Assembly (NCBI RefSeq): GCF_020171945.1
Contig: NZ_JAIVAP010000001.1
Coordinates: 62,001-126,000 of the forward strand
Reading direction: 5' to 3'
Source of the DNA: Bacillus infantis
GTDB lineage: Bacteria; Bacillota; Bacilli; Bacillales; Cytobacillaceae
Length of the DNA: 64,000 bases
In this document: one piece after another, positions 8,523 to 16,500 of the stretch
How the letters are laid out: each line of letters starts with the position of its first letter
How positions within the stretch are numbered: the stretch's first letter is position 1
Notes under the pieces: model-generated
Seen by the model: the letters and a program-made list of their open reading frames with translations, nothing else
Told to the model about the DNA's origin: nothing
The model's database searches: none
Made by a program: the position numbers and the translations under genes

Positions 8523-8924
8523 ATGATCTATACATCTTCATTAAATGGCATCTCGTCTGACATGCTGACTGGTTTTTTCGTAGATTGGCCGAATCCTCCA
8601 TCACCGGAGACTCATATGAAATTGCTGGAAAACAGCTTCAAGGTGATTCTCGCCATCGATGAAAAAAAGGGGCAGGCAGCCGGCTTCATCACTGCCATCA
8701 GTGATAATGTACTATCTGCGTATATTCCATTGCTCGAAGTCCTTCCAGAATATCAAAACCAAGGAATAGGAAAAGAGCTGGTAAATAGAATGCTGGAAGA
8801 ACTGAATGGCCTCTATATGATCGATCTGCTTTGTGATGATTACCTGGCTCCATTCTATGAGAAGGCAGGAATGTCTAAAGCAGGCGGCATGGTAATCAGA
8901 AATTACGAAAAGCAATCAGGTTAA
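8523..8924 (+). CDS. GNAT family N-acetyltransferase
   Basis: 133 residues from ATG 8523, with AGGAG at 8507-8511; an in-frame ATG at 8502 lies before that site and is less likely. The signature LEVLPEYQNQGIGKELVNRM (about residues 72-91) is a clear acetyl-CoA binding loop. The N-terminal TGFFVDWPNPPSPETHMKLL matches a common group of small Bacillus GNATs. The acceptor is unknown. A terminator follows after 8 bases. Confidence 0.83.
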   Translation: MIYTSSLNGISSDMLTGFFVDWPNPPSPETHMKLLENSFKVILAIDEKKGQAAGFITAISDNVLSAYIPLLEVLPEYQNQGIGKELVNRMLEELNGLYMIDLLCDDYLAPFYEKAGMSKAGGMVIRNYEKQSG

Positions 8925-8932
8925 AATAGTTT

Positions 8933-8961
8933 AAGCACAGGGACTTTCTCTGTGCTTTTTT
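8933..8961 (+). terminator. Rho-independent terminator after GNAT gene
   Basis: An AAGCACAG / CTGTGCTT stem with a nine-base loop, followed by TTTT. Confidence 0.8.
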
Positions 8962-8983
8962 CCAGAAGGGCAAAGGAGCATAT

Positions 8984-10225
8984 ATGAAACAATTTTTATC
9001 ATTTGATGAAAACATCCGAATTAGAATGCTATTAAAATTTTTCACCGTGCTGTTTCATACGATGGTTATGCCTTACACAGTTGTCTATTTTGCTGCGAAA
9101 ATTGGCCCTTCTTTAACCACTGTGATGATTATCATCATTGGAATTATTAGTATCATAGGATACCTTTTAGGCGGACGTGCAGCTGACAGGTTCGGGCGGA
9201 AAAGAGTCATCATCACTAGTGAAATGATGGCCGGAATCGGCTTTGTGCTTGTGGGCTGTTTTGATTCGCTCCCTCACTTTTACGCCATCCCCATAGTTAT
9301 TGCATTCAGCTTTATTTATTTCTTTGAAAGCGCATCAAATCCTGCTTATTCTGCCCTGATCATAGATGCGAGCAATGAAAAGGACAGAAAGATCATCTAT
9401 ACATATTTCATGTGGATTTCGAGTACCGCGTTTGCCGGCGGAAGCTTATTGGGAGGGTTCTTTTTCGAAAATCATTCGTCGATCCTGTTCTTTATAGTTG
9501 GACTTACTTCCATATTATCCGCTGTATTGACCTCGCTGCTGATAAAAGACATTCCTCTTAAAGCTGCTGATGCAATCACTGAGCTGCCAGCCGCACCGGC
9601 AAAGAAACTAAGTATTTTTGCCTCACAATTATTTCTTTTCTTATGCATAGGACAGCTGCTGATCAATATATTGAAAGAACAATTTCCCAATTATTTAAGC
9701 ATCAGGATCGTGTCAAAATATCCTGTTGGTGATTTCGATGTTTCAGGATACAAGATGATCGGCTATCTGAATCTCGAAGAAACGATCATCATTACAACAG
9801 CAGCCGGCATCATTTTCAAGCTCACTAAACGGCTCTCGGAAAAAATATCCCTCTTGCTGGGCTTGCTGCTGTTTGTTCTCGGCTATGTCTGCCTAAGCTA
9901 TTTCATACATCCAGTCTTCTTAATGCTGGGAATGCTATTCATTTCTGCCGGGGGGCTCATCTATCTGCCAACCCTGCAGGCCATCACCGCCAAATCGCTT
10001 CCTGCACATTCCAGAGGAAAGCATTTATCGATCCTTGGACTCGTAGGGGCGGCCGGTGGGATGATTTCCAGCTTATTCATCTGGGCAATGGAATTTATAC
10101 CGGAGACAGGGATTACTTTTATATTTATTGGTATGGGGATTTTTTTGATGGGGGTTTATTGGAGGGTTTATTATTTTTCACAAGAAGCTTATGAGAATCA
10201 ACTTAGGATGAGTAAGGTTGGCTAG
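8984..10225 (+). CDS. MFS transporter
   Basis: 413 residues, about 12 membrane segments. The loop 2-3 signature GGRAADRFGRKRVIITSE lies at about residues 63-80, as in drug:proton antiporters of the major facilitator superfamily. The short extra loop between segments 7 and 8 (EQFPNYLSIRIVSKYPVGDF) is unusual in size but the whole length is normal. The substrate is not predictable. RBS AAAGGAG precedes ATG 8984, downstream of a terminator, so it is probably monocistronic. Confidence 0.85.
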   Translation: MKQFLSFDENIRIRMLLKFFTVLFHTMVMPYTVVYFAAKIGPSLTTVMIIIIGIISIIGYLLGGRAADRFGRKRVIITSEMMAGIGFVLVGCFDSLPHFYAIPIVIAFSFIYFFESASNPAYSALIIDASNEKDRKIIYTYFMWISSTAFAGGSLLGGFFFENHSSILFFIVGLTSILSAVLTSLLIKDIPLKAADAITELPAAPAKKLSIFASQLFLFLCIGQLLINILKEQFPNYLSIRIVSKYPVGDFDVSGYKMIGYLNLEETIIITTAAGIIFKLTKRLSEKISLLLGLLLFVLGYVCLSYFIHPVFLMLGMLFISAGGLIYLPTLQAITAKSLPAHSRGKHLSILGLVGAAGGMISSLFIWAMEFIPETGITFIFIGMGIFLMGVYWRVYYFSQEAYENQLRMSKVG

Positions 10226-10285
10226 CTTCCTGCGAAATTACTTAAGGTAAATTAAAAGCTAACATATTTTTCGGAGGTAATAGCT

Positions 10286-10765
10286 ATGTCAGAAGTTCCA
10301 ATAAGGTGTACAGGCATTGCTGCAATCTTGATTAACAAGCTCGAGAAGGAAAGCAAGGTATTACTTTTAAAAAGAGCCGGAACTGTGCTGCCGGATGCCT
10401 GGTGCTATATTGGCGGCAGCATAGAGGAAGGGGAAACCGCCTGGGATGCGCCATTACGAGAGATAAAAGAAGAAACAGGAATCTCGCTTCCATATCTTTA
10501 TGTATCCAACCAATATGATCAGATTTATTCTGCGAAAGACAACTATATTTACATGGCGCCTGTTTTTGTTGGCTATGTCGAAGAGCATCAGGAAGTTATC
10601 TTAAATCATGAACATTCAGCTTATAGATGGATGTCTTTTGCGGAAGCAATTGAAACCGCCGCATTGCCGGGGAATGATGCGGTTTTGATGAGTGTGGAAA
10701 GACACTTTGCTAAAAAGAGTCCTTCTGACTTTTTACGTGCAGGCAAACTGGAGGAAGCTCGCTGA
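10286..10765 (+). CDS. Nudix hydrolase
   Basis: 159 residues with a perfect Nudix box, GSIEEGETAWDAPLREIKEETG at about residues 48-69 (G-x5-E-x7-RE-x2-EE-x-G), which binds the divalent metal and hydrolyses a nucleoside diphosphate linked to another group. The substrate is undefined. A second Nudix gene starts 17 bases after the stop, making a tandem pair on one transcript. GGAGG precedes ATG 10286. Confidence 0.87.
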   Translation: MSEVPIRCTGIAAILINKLEKESKVLLLKRAGTVLPDAWCYIGGSIEEGETAWDAPLREIKEETGISLPYLYVSNQYDQIYSAKDNYIYMAPVFVGYVEEHQEVILNHEHSAYRWMSFAEAIETAALPGNDAVLMSVERHFAKKSPSDFLRAGKLEEAR

Positions 10766-10781
10766 TAAAAAGAGGGACTGT

Positions 10782-11276
10782 ATGGAATATCATCCAAAAA
10801 TGCACCGGGCTTTTGGAGTATATGGCTTCTTTTTCGAGAAAAACAGACTCCTGGTAATAAACAAAAAAGGCGGCTCATACACCAATCACTATGATCTGCC
10901 GGGAGGAAGCCTTGAGGATTCGGAAAGCCTGCCTAATGCTTTGAGGAGAGAGTTCCTTGAAGAAACGGGCATGAAGTTAGAAATCATCCGAAATATCGGC
11001 GTTATTGATTTCATACTTCCTTGGGACTGGAAGGAATATACCCATGTGCATCATATCTGTGTCTTTTATGAAGTTGAAGGCACCGGAGGGCTGACTCAGC
11101 CGATGCAGTTTGAAGGCCAGGATTCACTGGGTGCCCTATGGATTTCAGAACATGAAGCCACTTTTGATAACGCTTCACCTTTAGTGGTGAAAGCATTTGA
11201 ATGGCTAAAGACTGAAAAGCTGGGTATTGATGCGGAGTGCTATGAACATTGGAAAGTGAAGGGCTTAATTTTATGA
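10782..11276 (+). CDS. Nudix hydrolase
   Basis: 164 residues from ATG 10782 with AGAGGGA upstream; the frame extends 30 codons further up into the preceding gene, but no ribosome site supports that. The Nudix box GSLEDSESLPNALRREFLEETG is complete. The start MEYHPKMHRAFGVYGFFFE and the strand ending in VHHICVFYEVEG are typical of small Nudix proteins of this group. It is not closely similar to its neighbour outside the box, so the pair is not a recent duplication. Confidence 0.86.
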   Translation: MEYHPKMHRAFGVYGFFFEKNRLLVINKKGGSYTNHYDLPGGSLEDSESLPNALRREFLEETGMKLEIIRNIGVIDFILPWDWKEYTHVHHICVFYEVEGTGGLTQPMQFEGQDSLGALWISEHEATFDNASPLVVKAFEWLKTEKLGIDAECYEHWKVKGLIL

Positions 11277-11338
11277 AAAATAAAACCGGGAGTAACCTCT
11301 CGAGTGGAAAAACGTCTAACCAGTAAGAGGTGAGATTT

Positions 11339-11707
11339 TTGAAAAAATGGCTCCTGATTATTTTGTCTGCCTTAGTCCTTTTGGCCGGCTGGGAATTGTG
11401 GCCTGAGAAGGTTAAGAAAGTGGAAGTGTATAAAATGCATGCATCAGCAGGTGAAAAGTCCATCACAATTTCAGACTACAAATCAGTCCAGATATTCAGA
11501 AATGCCTTCAGAAACGCTAAGAAACAATCAGGTATCGTTGATATGGCGGAGCCGGAGTACAAAGTAGCAATGGGGAATAAGATTTATTTTCTCTGGATTG
11601 ATGAAGAGCATGGGACAATTATGAATATGGAAGATACACATAGAATCTATACGCTTTCCCGCTTGTCGGCTATTAAGATTGGGAGAGTGTTAAGCAGGCA
11701 GGAGTAA
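11339..11707 (+). CDS. Small membrane-anchored protein of unknown function
   Basis: 122 residues from TTG 11339, six to nine bases after AAGAGGTGAG; a GTG at 11330 lies inside that ribosome site. One N-terminal segment (KKWLLIILSALVLLAGWELW) is a signal anchor. The remainder (KSITISDYKSVQIFRNAFRNAKKQSGIVDMAEPEYKVA) is soluble and outward-facing and resembles small lipoprotein-like YhfM/YtrH-type hypothetical proteins only in layout. The C-terminal HRIYTLSRLSAIKIGRVL is typical of these. No function can be given. Confidence 0.6.
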   Translation: MKKWLLIILSALVLLAGWELWPEKVKKVEVYKMHASAGEKSITISDYKSVQIFRNAFRNAKKQSGIVDMAEPEYKVAMGNKIYFLWIDEEHGTIMNMEDTHRIYTLSRLSAIKIGRVLSRQE

Positions 11708-11711
11708 GCTC

Positions 11712-11819
11712 TTAATTTTTTGCTTAGTACAAACAGATATAGCTGCTTTTAGGTTAGTACATCCTGTATTAGATAAAGCTTTTAGAGACCATGCAAGTAA
11801 TATCTATACAACTTATTAA
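11712..11819 (+). pseudogene. Possible C-terminal fragment of a lost gene
   Basis: An open frame without a start codon or ribosome site reads VQTDIAAFRLVHPVLDKAF and then RDHASNIYTTY before TAA 11817. The composition looks protein-like, but I do not recognise the family. It could equally be chance in a 235-base gap. Confidence 0.2.
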
Positions 11820-11860
11820 GTAGAAGAGCTATCTAGTACTATAGAATATCCTAAACTGGA

Positions 11861-11890
11861 AAGGACAGTCCTCTTTGGATGGCTGTCCTT
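11861..11890 (+). terminator. Hairpin upstream of SRPBCC gene
   Basis: AAGGACAG / CTGTCCTT stem with a 14-base loop, followed by ATTGTGTTGTT rather than a clean U-run. A weak terminator for the 10286-11819 unit. Confidence 0.45.
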
Positions 11891-11942
11891 ATTGTGTTGT
11901 TGAGTTAAAATAGTATTAATGAAAAAATGAGGAGTCTCCATT

Positions 11943-12404
11943 ATGCCAACCATCAGACATTCACAATTCATCAAAGCACCAATTGAAGTTTGTTTTGATC
12001 TTGCCAGAAGCGTTGAAGTACATACACAAACAACATCAAGAACACAGGAAAGGGCAGTTGGGGGAGTGACCAGCGGATTGCTTGAAAAAGGCGATATGGT
12101 AACTTGGGAGGCCGTGCATTTCGGTATCAGGCAGAAGCTGACTGCCAAAGTGACCGTTATGGAAAAACCTTTTCGATTTGTCGACATCATGGTAAAAGGT
12201 GCTTTCAAGTCGTTTGTCCATACCCATGAATTTTTGGAGGAAGCTGAAGGAACGGTTATGATTGATACATTTAAATATGAATCGCCTATGGGACTGCTGG
12301 GAATTGCAGCTGATAAGCTGTTTTTGGAGCGATATATGCGGGAGTTTATAGTGTTTCGGGCTGAGGGGTTGAGAGAGTTGGCTGAGAAGGAGGGAGGGCA
12401 GTGA
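11943..12404 (+). CDS. SRPBCC (START-like) ligand-binding protein
   Basis: 153 residues. MPTIRHSQFIKAPIEVCFDLARSVEVHTQTT at the start and EAVHFGIRQKLTAKVTVMEKPFRFVDIMVKGAFKSFVHTHEF in the middle fit the helix-grip fold of polyketide-cyclase/START-type proteins, which bind hydrophobic ligands. No catalytic residues can be assigned. GAGGAG precedes ATG 11943. The gene is followed by the 52-bp repeat array. Confidence 0.72.
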   Translation: MPTIRHSQFIKAPIEVCFDLARSVEVHTQTTSRTQERAVGGVTSGLLEKGDMVTWEAVHFGIRQKLTAKVTVMEKPFRFVDIMVKGAFKSFVHTHEFLEEAEGTVMIDTFKYESPMGLLGIAADKLFLERYMREFIVFRAEGLRELAEKEGGQ

Positions 12405-12417
12405 TTAGAGAGGGAGC

Positions 12418-13137
12418 AGCTAGAACCACTATTCTGTGAAAAATCCAAAATAGTGGTTCCAGCCGAAGAAGCTAGAACCACTATTCTGCGAAAAACCAAA
12501 AATATTGGTTCCGGCCGGGGAAGCTAGAACCACTATTCTGCTAAAAAACCAAAATAGTGGTTCCAGCCGAAGAAGTTAGAACCGATATTCTGTGAAAAAG
12601 CCAAAATAGTGGTTCCAGCCGGAGAAGCTAGAACCACTATTTTGCGAAAAACCAAAAATAGTGGTTCCAGCCGGGGAAGCTAGAACCACTATATCGAGAA
12701 AAACCAAAAATAGTGGTTCCAGCCAGAGAAGCTAGAACCACTACTTTGCGAAAAACCAAAAATAGTGGTTCCAGCCAGAGAAGCTAGAACCACTATTCTG
12801 TGAAAAAGCCAAAATAGTGGTTCCAGCCGAAGAAGCTAGAACCACTATTCTGTGAAAAAACCAAAATAGTGGTTCCAGCCGAAGAAGCTAGAACCGCTAT
12901 TCCGTGAAAAAGCCAAAATAGTGGTTCCAGCCGAAGAAGCTAGAACCACTATTCTGCTAAAAAACCAAAAATAGTGGTTCCAGCCGAAGAAGCTAGAACC
13001 ACTATTCTGCGAAAAACCAAAAATAGTGGTTCCAGCCGGGGAAGCTAGAACCACTATTCTGTGAAAAAGCCAAAATAATGGTTCCAGCCGTGAAAACTAG
13101 AACCGCTATTTCATGAAAAGCCAATGATAGAGGCTCC
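12418..13137. repeat. Tandem array of fourteen 52-bp hairpin repeats
   Basis: Fourteen imperfect copies; successive GTGGTTCC boxes start at 12453, 12505, 12557, 12609, 12661, 12713, 12765, 12817, 12869, 12921, 12974, 13026, 13078 and 13130 (degenerate), so the period is 52 bp, with one 53. Each unit holds GAACCACTATT, a 15-17 base AAAAACC-rich spacer, then AATAGTGGTTC, an 11-bp inverted repeat. Because the arms are also inverted across unit borders (via the CAGCCGAAGAAGCTA linker), two alternative foldings are possible. The spacing is close to five helical turns. Since 52 is not a multiple of 3, the open frames through it are not coding. Confidence 0.93.
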
Positions 13138-13174
13138 AACCTTATTACCCATTGGCTACTGCCGCCCCGCTTTC

Positions 13175-14092
13175 TTAAGTTCGATCAACATAGTGGGTAG
13201 AAACATTATGCCCTTTCCGATCGTAGTGGCTGGAGAGTGCTTTTTTTACGGTCTTTTTGTTTTGAATAATCTCACACCATTCGTGTATTATGTTCGTGGT
13301 TATTTTTGCATCTGGAAAAAGCAGTTTATATTCCTTACTGGCTCTAATGATAGCATCCGTATAGTTTTCTATTCTCCCACAGGTTTTACATACTAGTGTT
13401 TTTTTATTGGCATGTTCATAAAACCTCCCGCACCCCCTACACCCAATCCCCTTCCTCAACCCCTCCCACCCATACTCTGGCACAGATGAAAAAGGTGATT
13501 TATCTAGATGAGCAGCGGCCAGTCTGTCTGCCAGTTTGGTGTGCACGGATGACAGTTTAAGTGATGTATCCTTCTTAATAGGAACAGCAAAGCGGTTGAG
13601 CTGCGGGTGGAATACGGCAGGGAGGTTGAGAGGGGCTTGATAAAGATGGAATTCCGGGTTGATGAAGATGAGGTGGGATTGGATTTTGGTTTTGCAGCCA
13701 AGTTCCTGGAGGAGCCGGCGGAACAGCTGCTCGTTTCTTTTAAGCTGCAATAGGGGATTTTTAATTTCTTTTCTGGAGGAGGTGAACCATTGGTCTCCTT
13801 CTGCTGCAAAGTCGCCTTCAAAGTTTTTTACTTCAAAGAGGTAAACGAACTGTGCGGTTATCAGCACTGAGTCTAGCTGAAATAGTGTATTATTCATTTC
13901 CAGCAGCAAATCGTTTAAGATTAAGCCTCCTTCTACAACTGATTCCAGCCATTCATCAAATAAGATCTCGCCCTGGTAGCCTTTCTCTAAATTAGAATAG
14001 TAAGTCTCATCTTTAGGTGACAAATCCATACGGGAATTCAATGCCCTGAACACACTCAGCTCGCGGGATTCTGTCCGTGTTTTTACAATCAA
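13175..14092 (-). CDS. NERD-domain (nuclease-related) protein with C-terminal zinc ribbon
   Basis: 305 residues. Residues about 38-150 are a NERD domain: GYQGEILFDEWLE, then LDSVLI and FEVKNFEGDF, which together carry the E...D...ExK nuclease-like catalytic pattern. The C-terminal part has GCRGCGRFYEH...LVCKTCGRIENY, a four-cysteine zinc ribbon at about residues 220-250, followed by a helical tail. NERD proteins are widespread in Bacillus, with no settled function; DNA handling is inferred from the fold. The gene lies convergent to the SRPBCC gene, with the repeat array between them. Confidence 0.8.
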   Translation of the reverse strand: MIVKTRTESRELSVFRALNSRMDLSPKDETYYSNLEKGYQGEILFDEWLESVVEGGLILNDLLLEMNNTLFQLDSVLITAQFVYLFEVKNFEGDFAAEGDQWFTSSRKEIKNPLLQLKRNEQLFRRLLQELGCKTKIQSHLIFINPEFHLYQAPLNLPAVFHPQLNRFAVPIKKDTSLKLSSVHTKLADRLAAAHLDKSPFSSVPEYGWEGLRKGIGCRGCGRFYEHANKKTLVCKTCGRIENYTDAIIRASKEYKLLFPDAKITTNIIHEWCEIIQNKKTVKKALSSHYDRKGHNVSTHYVDRT

Positions 14093-14166
14093 TCATCATC
14101 ACTCCTTTTGTCATATTTTAACATAGCCAAAAAGAACAGGCGCACATAATACCTGCCTGTTCCCGC

Positions 14167-15741
14167 TTAAACTTCTGTCAACTCTGTTTCCCTCACAAAC
14201 CGCTGAACATTATTTCTTCCATTCCTTTTGGCAGCATACAAAGCCTGATCTGCTTCTCTCATCAGAAATTGAATAGGATCATCCAAAATCTGCGGAAAAA
14301 GAAACATATGTGAAACTCCTAAACTAAGTGTTGCATGCACATAAACCTGGCCCGCCTTAGTGTACTGTCCTGACACATTCAGCCGAATCACTTCAGCTAA
14401 ATCACAGGCTTCGTCAAAAGAAGTATCCGGCAGCAGGATGATAAATTCTTCCCCTCCGTATCTGCCTATCACATCAGTAGCGCGAATGCTCGCTTTGGCA
14501 ACACCCGCAACGTGGGCGAGGACAAAATCCCCAGTCTCATGGCCGTATTCATCATTAATCTTTTTAAAATGATCGATGTCAAACATGATTAAGGAGACGC
14601 TCCTCCCATTGGGACTGATTGCCTCAAGTGATTCCAGCGATTTCTTCATAAAATAAGTCCGGGTGTAAACCTGTGTCAGGCCGTCAATAGAAGCGAGTAT
14701 CTTCAGTTGTTCCTGGATCAGAATTTTTTCAGTGATGTTAACGAATGAAATAATCCGCCCGATTTGATGGCCGTTTTTATCCTCGACATCTGACATTTGC
14801 ACCTGGTGGTGGATTTTTTTATCATCCTGAATCCATTCATAATCGCAGTCCATGCCATTCTCAATGATTTCACCGAGCGTGCCAGAGCCGGAGAATGCCT
14901 CTTTGAAAGGCTTTCCGATTACTGAAGGCTTGAGGAAGGGCATGATCGGACGCATCGCCGAATTGTAGTCAAGGATGGTCCCCTTTGTATTCAAAACAAT
15001 GACGCCTTCTTTCATTCTGTCAAAAACCGTATCTCTCAATATGGGTGTCACATCAAACATTTTGAAAGACATTAAAGCGGCCCAGTGAAATAGGTAAGAT
15101 AAGCTCATGGAAACGGGACCGAGATCAATCCCATAGGGGCTCAGGTCATTCAAATAAAAGTAGTTGGCCAGTATAGGGAACACGAGGCCTGCTGCCATGG
15201 CCAGTAATTGAAATCTGAATAAGAGGGATGCACCCCTAAGCTGAAGAAGCAGGGTCATCACACTTACTGAAAGGCAGATGAACATATAAAAAGCATGAAC
15301 ATAAAAGAAAGGGCCGTATTCCAGGTCGGCAATCGGGAAGGGTGCTTCATCTCTCAGCTCAACAGCCGTATAGTACAGGTGGTGAAGGCCATTTGTTGCA
15401 TGCATGAAGATGGTTACGCCGGGAAAAAGAAAAAGAATATAATGGACCCAGGGCTTCAGTTTTTGCCCTGCATATTCAGCACACATCAAGAAGAGAAAAG
15501 CAGGTATAAAGGGCATAACCAGGTATTCAGCGCTAAGCCACAATAGGATGCCCTTTAATGTTGAACTGGACAATTCAAATACATAGAAAAAGGAAAAGAG
15601 CGACGATAAGATGGTCGCAATGATATATGGTTTAACACCTGGAGCGCCTTTTAGCTTAAAGAAGGCAAATAGGCATAAACATAAGCTTAAAACTCCTGAA
15701 AAAGCGACTAGCGATTTATATAAAATCAATTCATTGGTCAT
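14167..15741 (-). CDS. Membrane diguanylate cyclase: 7TM sensor, PAS, GGDEF
   Basis: 524 residues. Residues 1-225 contain about seven membrane segments of the histidine-kinase N-terminal 7TM type, residues about 230-335 are a PAS domain (MKEGVIVLNTKGTILDYNSA), and residues about 350-515 are a GGDEF domain with RYGGEEFIILLPD as the active-site signature. It should make cyclic-di-GMP from two GTP at the membrane. No EAL domain is present. An RxxD inhibitory site is not evident just before the signature: the stretch is KASIRATDVIGRYGGEEF, whose RATD fits an I-site by position, so product inhibition is possible. Confidence 0.9.
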   Translation of the reverse strand: MTNELILYKSLVAFSGVLSLCLCLFAFFKLKGAPGVKPYIIATILSSLFSFFYVFELSSSTLKGILLWLSAEYLVMPFIPAFLFLMCAEYAGQKLKPWVHYILFLFPGVTIFMHATNGLHHLYYTAVELRDEAPFPIADLEYGPFFYVHAFYMFICLSVSVMTLLLQLRGASLLFRFQLLAMAAGLVFPILANYFYLNDLSPYGIDLGPVSMSLSYLFHWAALMSFKMFDVTPILRDTVFDRMKEGVIVLNTKGTILDYNSAMRPIMPFLKPSVIGKPFKEAFSGSGTLGEIIENGMDCDYEWIQDDKKIHHQVQMSDVEDKNGHQIGRIISFVNITEKILIQEQLKILASIDGLTQVYTRTYFMKKSLESLEAISPNGRSVSLIMFDIDHFKKINDEYGHETGDFVLAHVAGVAKASIRATDVIGRYGGEEFIILLPDTSFDEACDLAEVIRLNVSGQYTKAGQVYVHATLSLGVSHMFLFPQILDDPIQFLMREADQALYAAKRNGRNNVQRFVRETELTEV

Positions 15742-15848
15742 GTCATGTTCTCCAGTAGCATAAATCTTTTGATAGATTATTAATCATATAAAGTATACTG
15801 TAAGACCTATAGGACAGGAAAGGACTTTTGTCATTTAAAGGATGAAAA

Positions 15849-15881
15849 AGAAAAATCCGCCTTCCAATTTAGAGAAGGCGG
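15849..15881 (-). terminator. Rho-independent terminator of mce
   Basis: Stem CCGCCTTC / GAAGGCGG with a loop of nine bases; on the minus strand it is followed by a run of Ts. It lies just beyond the stop of the epimerase gene. Confidence 0.8.
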
Positions 15882-15887
15882 TTTTGC

Positions 15888-16313
15888 TTATTCATTTACG
15901 ATCCCTGGATAATCACAATACTCAATGATTGTTCCTTCTGTATCAGCAGGATTCAGGTACACGAGCCTCCTGCCGTGCTTGTTCGTCCTGAGGGAATCCT
16001 CCAGAATCCGGATTCCGCTGGTTTCCAGGTCAGCGATTGCAGCCATTAAATCAGGCACCCGGTAGGCGATATGGTGGACGCCTTTTCCTTTTTGCTTGAT
16101 GAACCGGGCAATAGGGGAGGTTGTATTATTTGTCGGTGCCAGAAGTTCGATCCGGTCGCCATTGACCTCTAATATGCAGACTTCGCTTTCGACTCCGGGC
16201 GCTTCACTTACGTATCTGTCAATCAGTTCAGCATCCAGTATGTTTGTGTAAAATTCGAGGGTGCTGTCTATATCCCGTACGGCGATGCCAATATGATCCA
16301 TAATTTTTTCCAC
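15888..16313 (-). CDS. mce: Methylmalonyl-CoA epimerase
   Basis: 141 residues of the vicinal oxygen chelate fold. It interconverts (R)- and (S)-methylmalonyl-CoA in propionyl-CoA metabolism. Metal ligands are visible: His in MDHIGIAVRD, His in GVHHIAYRVPD and Glu in TIIEYCDYPG, with the family segment GRRLVYLNPADTEGT. The start is GTG 16313, with AAAGGAGC at the right distance. No mutase genes are near; it is likely a single-gene transcript here. Confidence 0.88.
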   Translation of the reverse strand: MEKIMDHIGIAVRDIDSTLEFYTNILDAELIDRYVSEAPGVESEVCILEVNGDRIELLAPTNNTTSPIARFIKQKGKGVHHIAYRVPDLMAAIADLETSGIRILEDSLRTNKHGRRLVYLNPADTEGTIIEYCDYPGIVNE

Positions 16314-16418
16314 AAATATTGCTCCTTTCGTTCCCTAACAGTTTAAAGGAAGGAAGGGAGGTTTACAATCCATCTGCAGCCGGCAGTGAAAAATTCACAA
16401 AAAATGTATAAAAAGCAC

Positions 16419-16447
16419 TTGCAACGGTTTAACTGAGAGACTATGAT
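16419..16447 (+). promoter_or_regulatory. Sigma-A-type promoter for MFS gene
   Basis: TTGCAA (16419-16424) and TATGAT (16442-16447) with a 17-base spacer. Predicted transcription starts about 16454, giving a leader of about 47 bases to ATG 16501. Confidence 0.6.
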
Positions 16448-16500
16448 AGCTAAGGTAATTATTGTTTATGAAAAATTCTACAATGAAAGAAGATGTATAT

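Noticed and set aside
12845-13054. Open frame on the minus strand with a repeating Trp/Phe/Ser-rich peptide
   Set aside because: It reads through the 52-bp repeat array. 52 is not divisible by 3, so the frame rotates with each unit, and there is no ribosome site. It is a by-product of the array.
12418-13137. CRISPR array
   Set aside because: The whole 52-bp unit is repeated, with spacers that are nearly identical between copies; no unique spacers and no cas genes are present.
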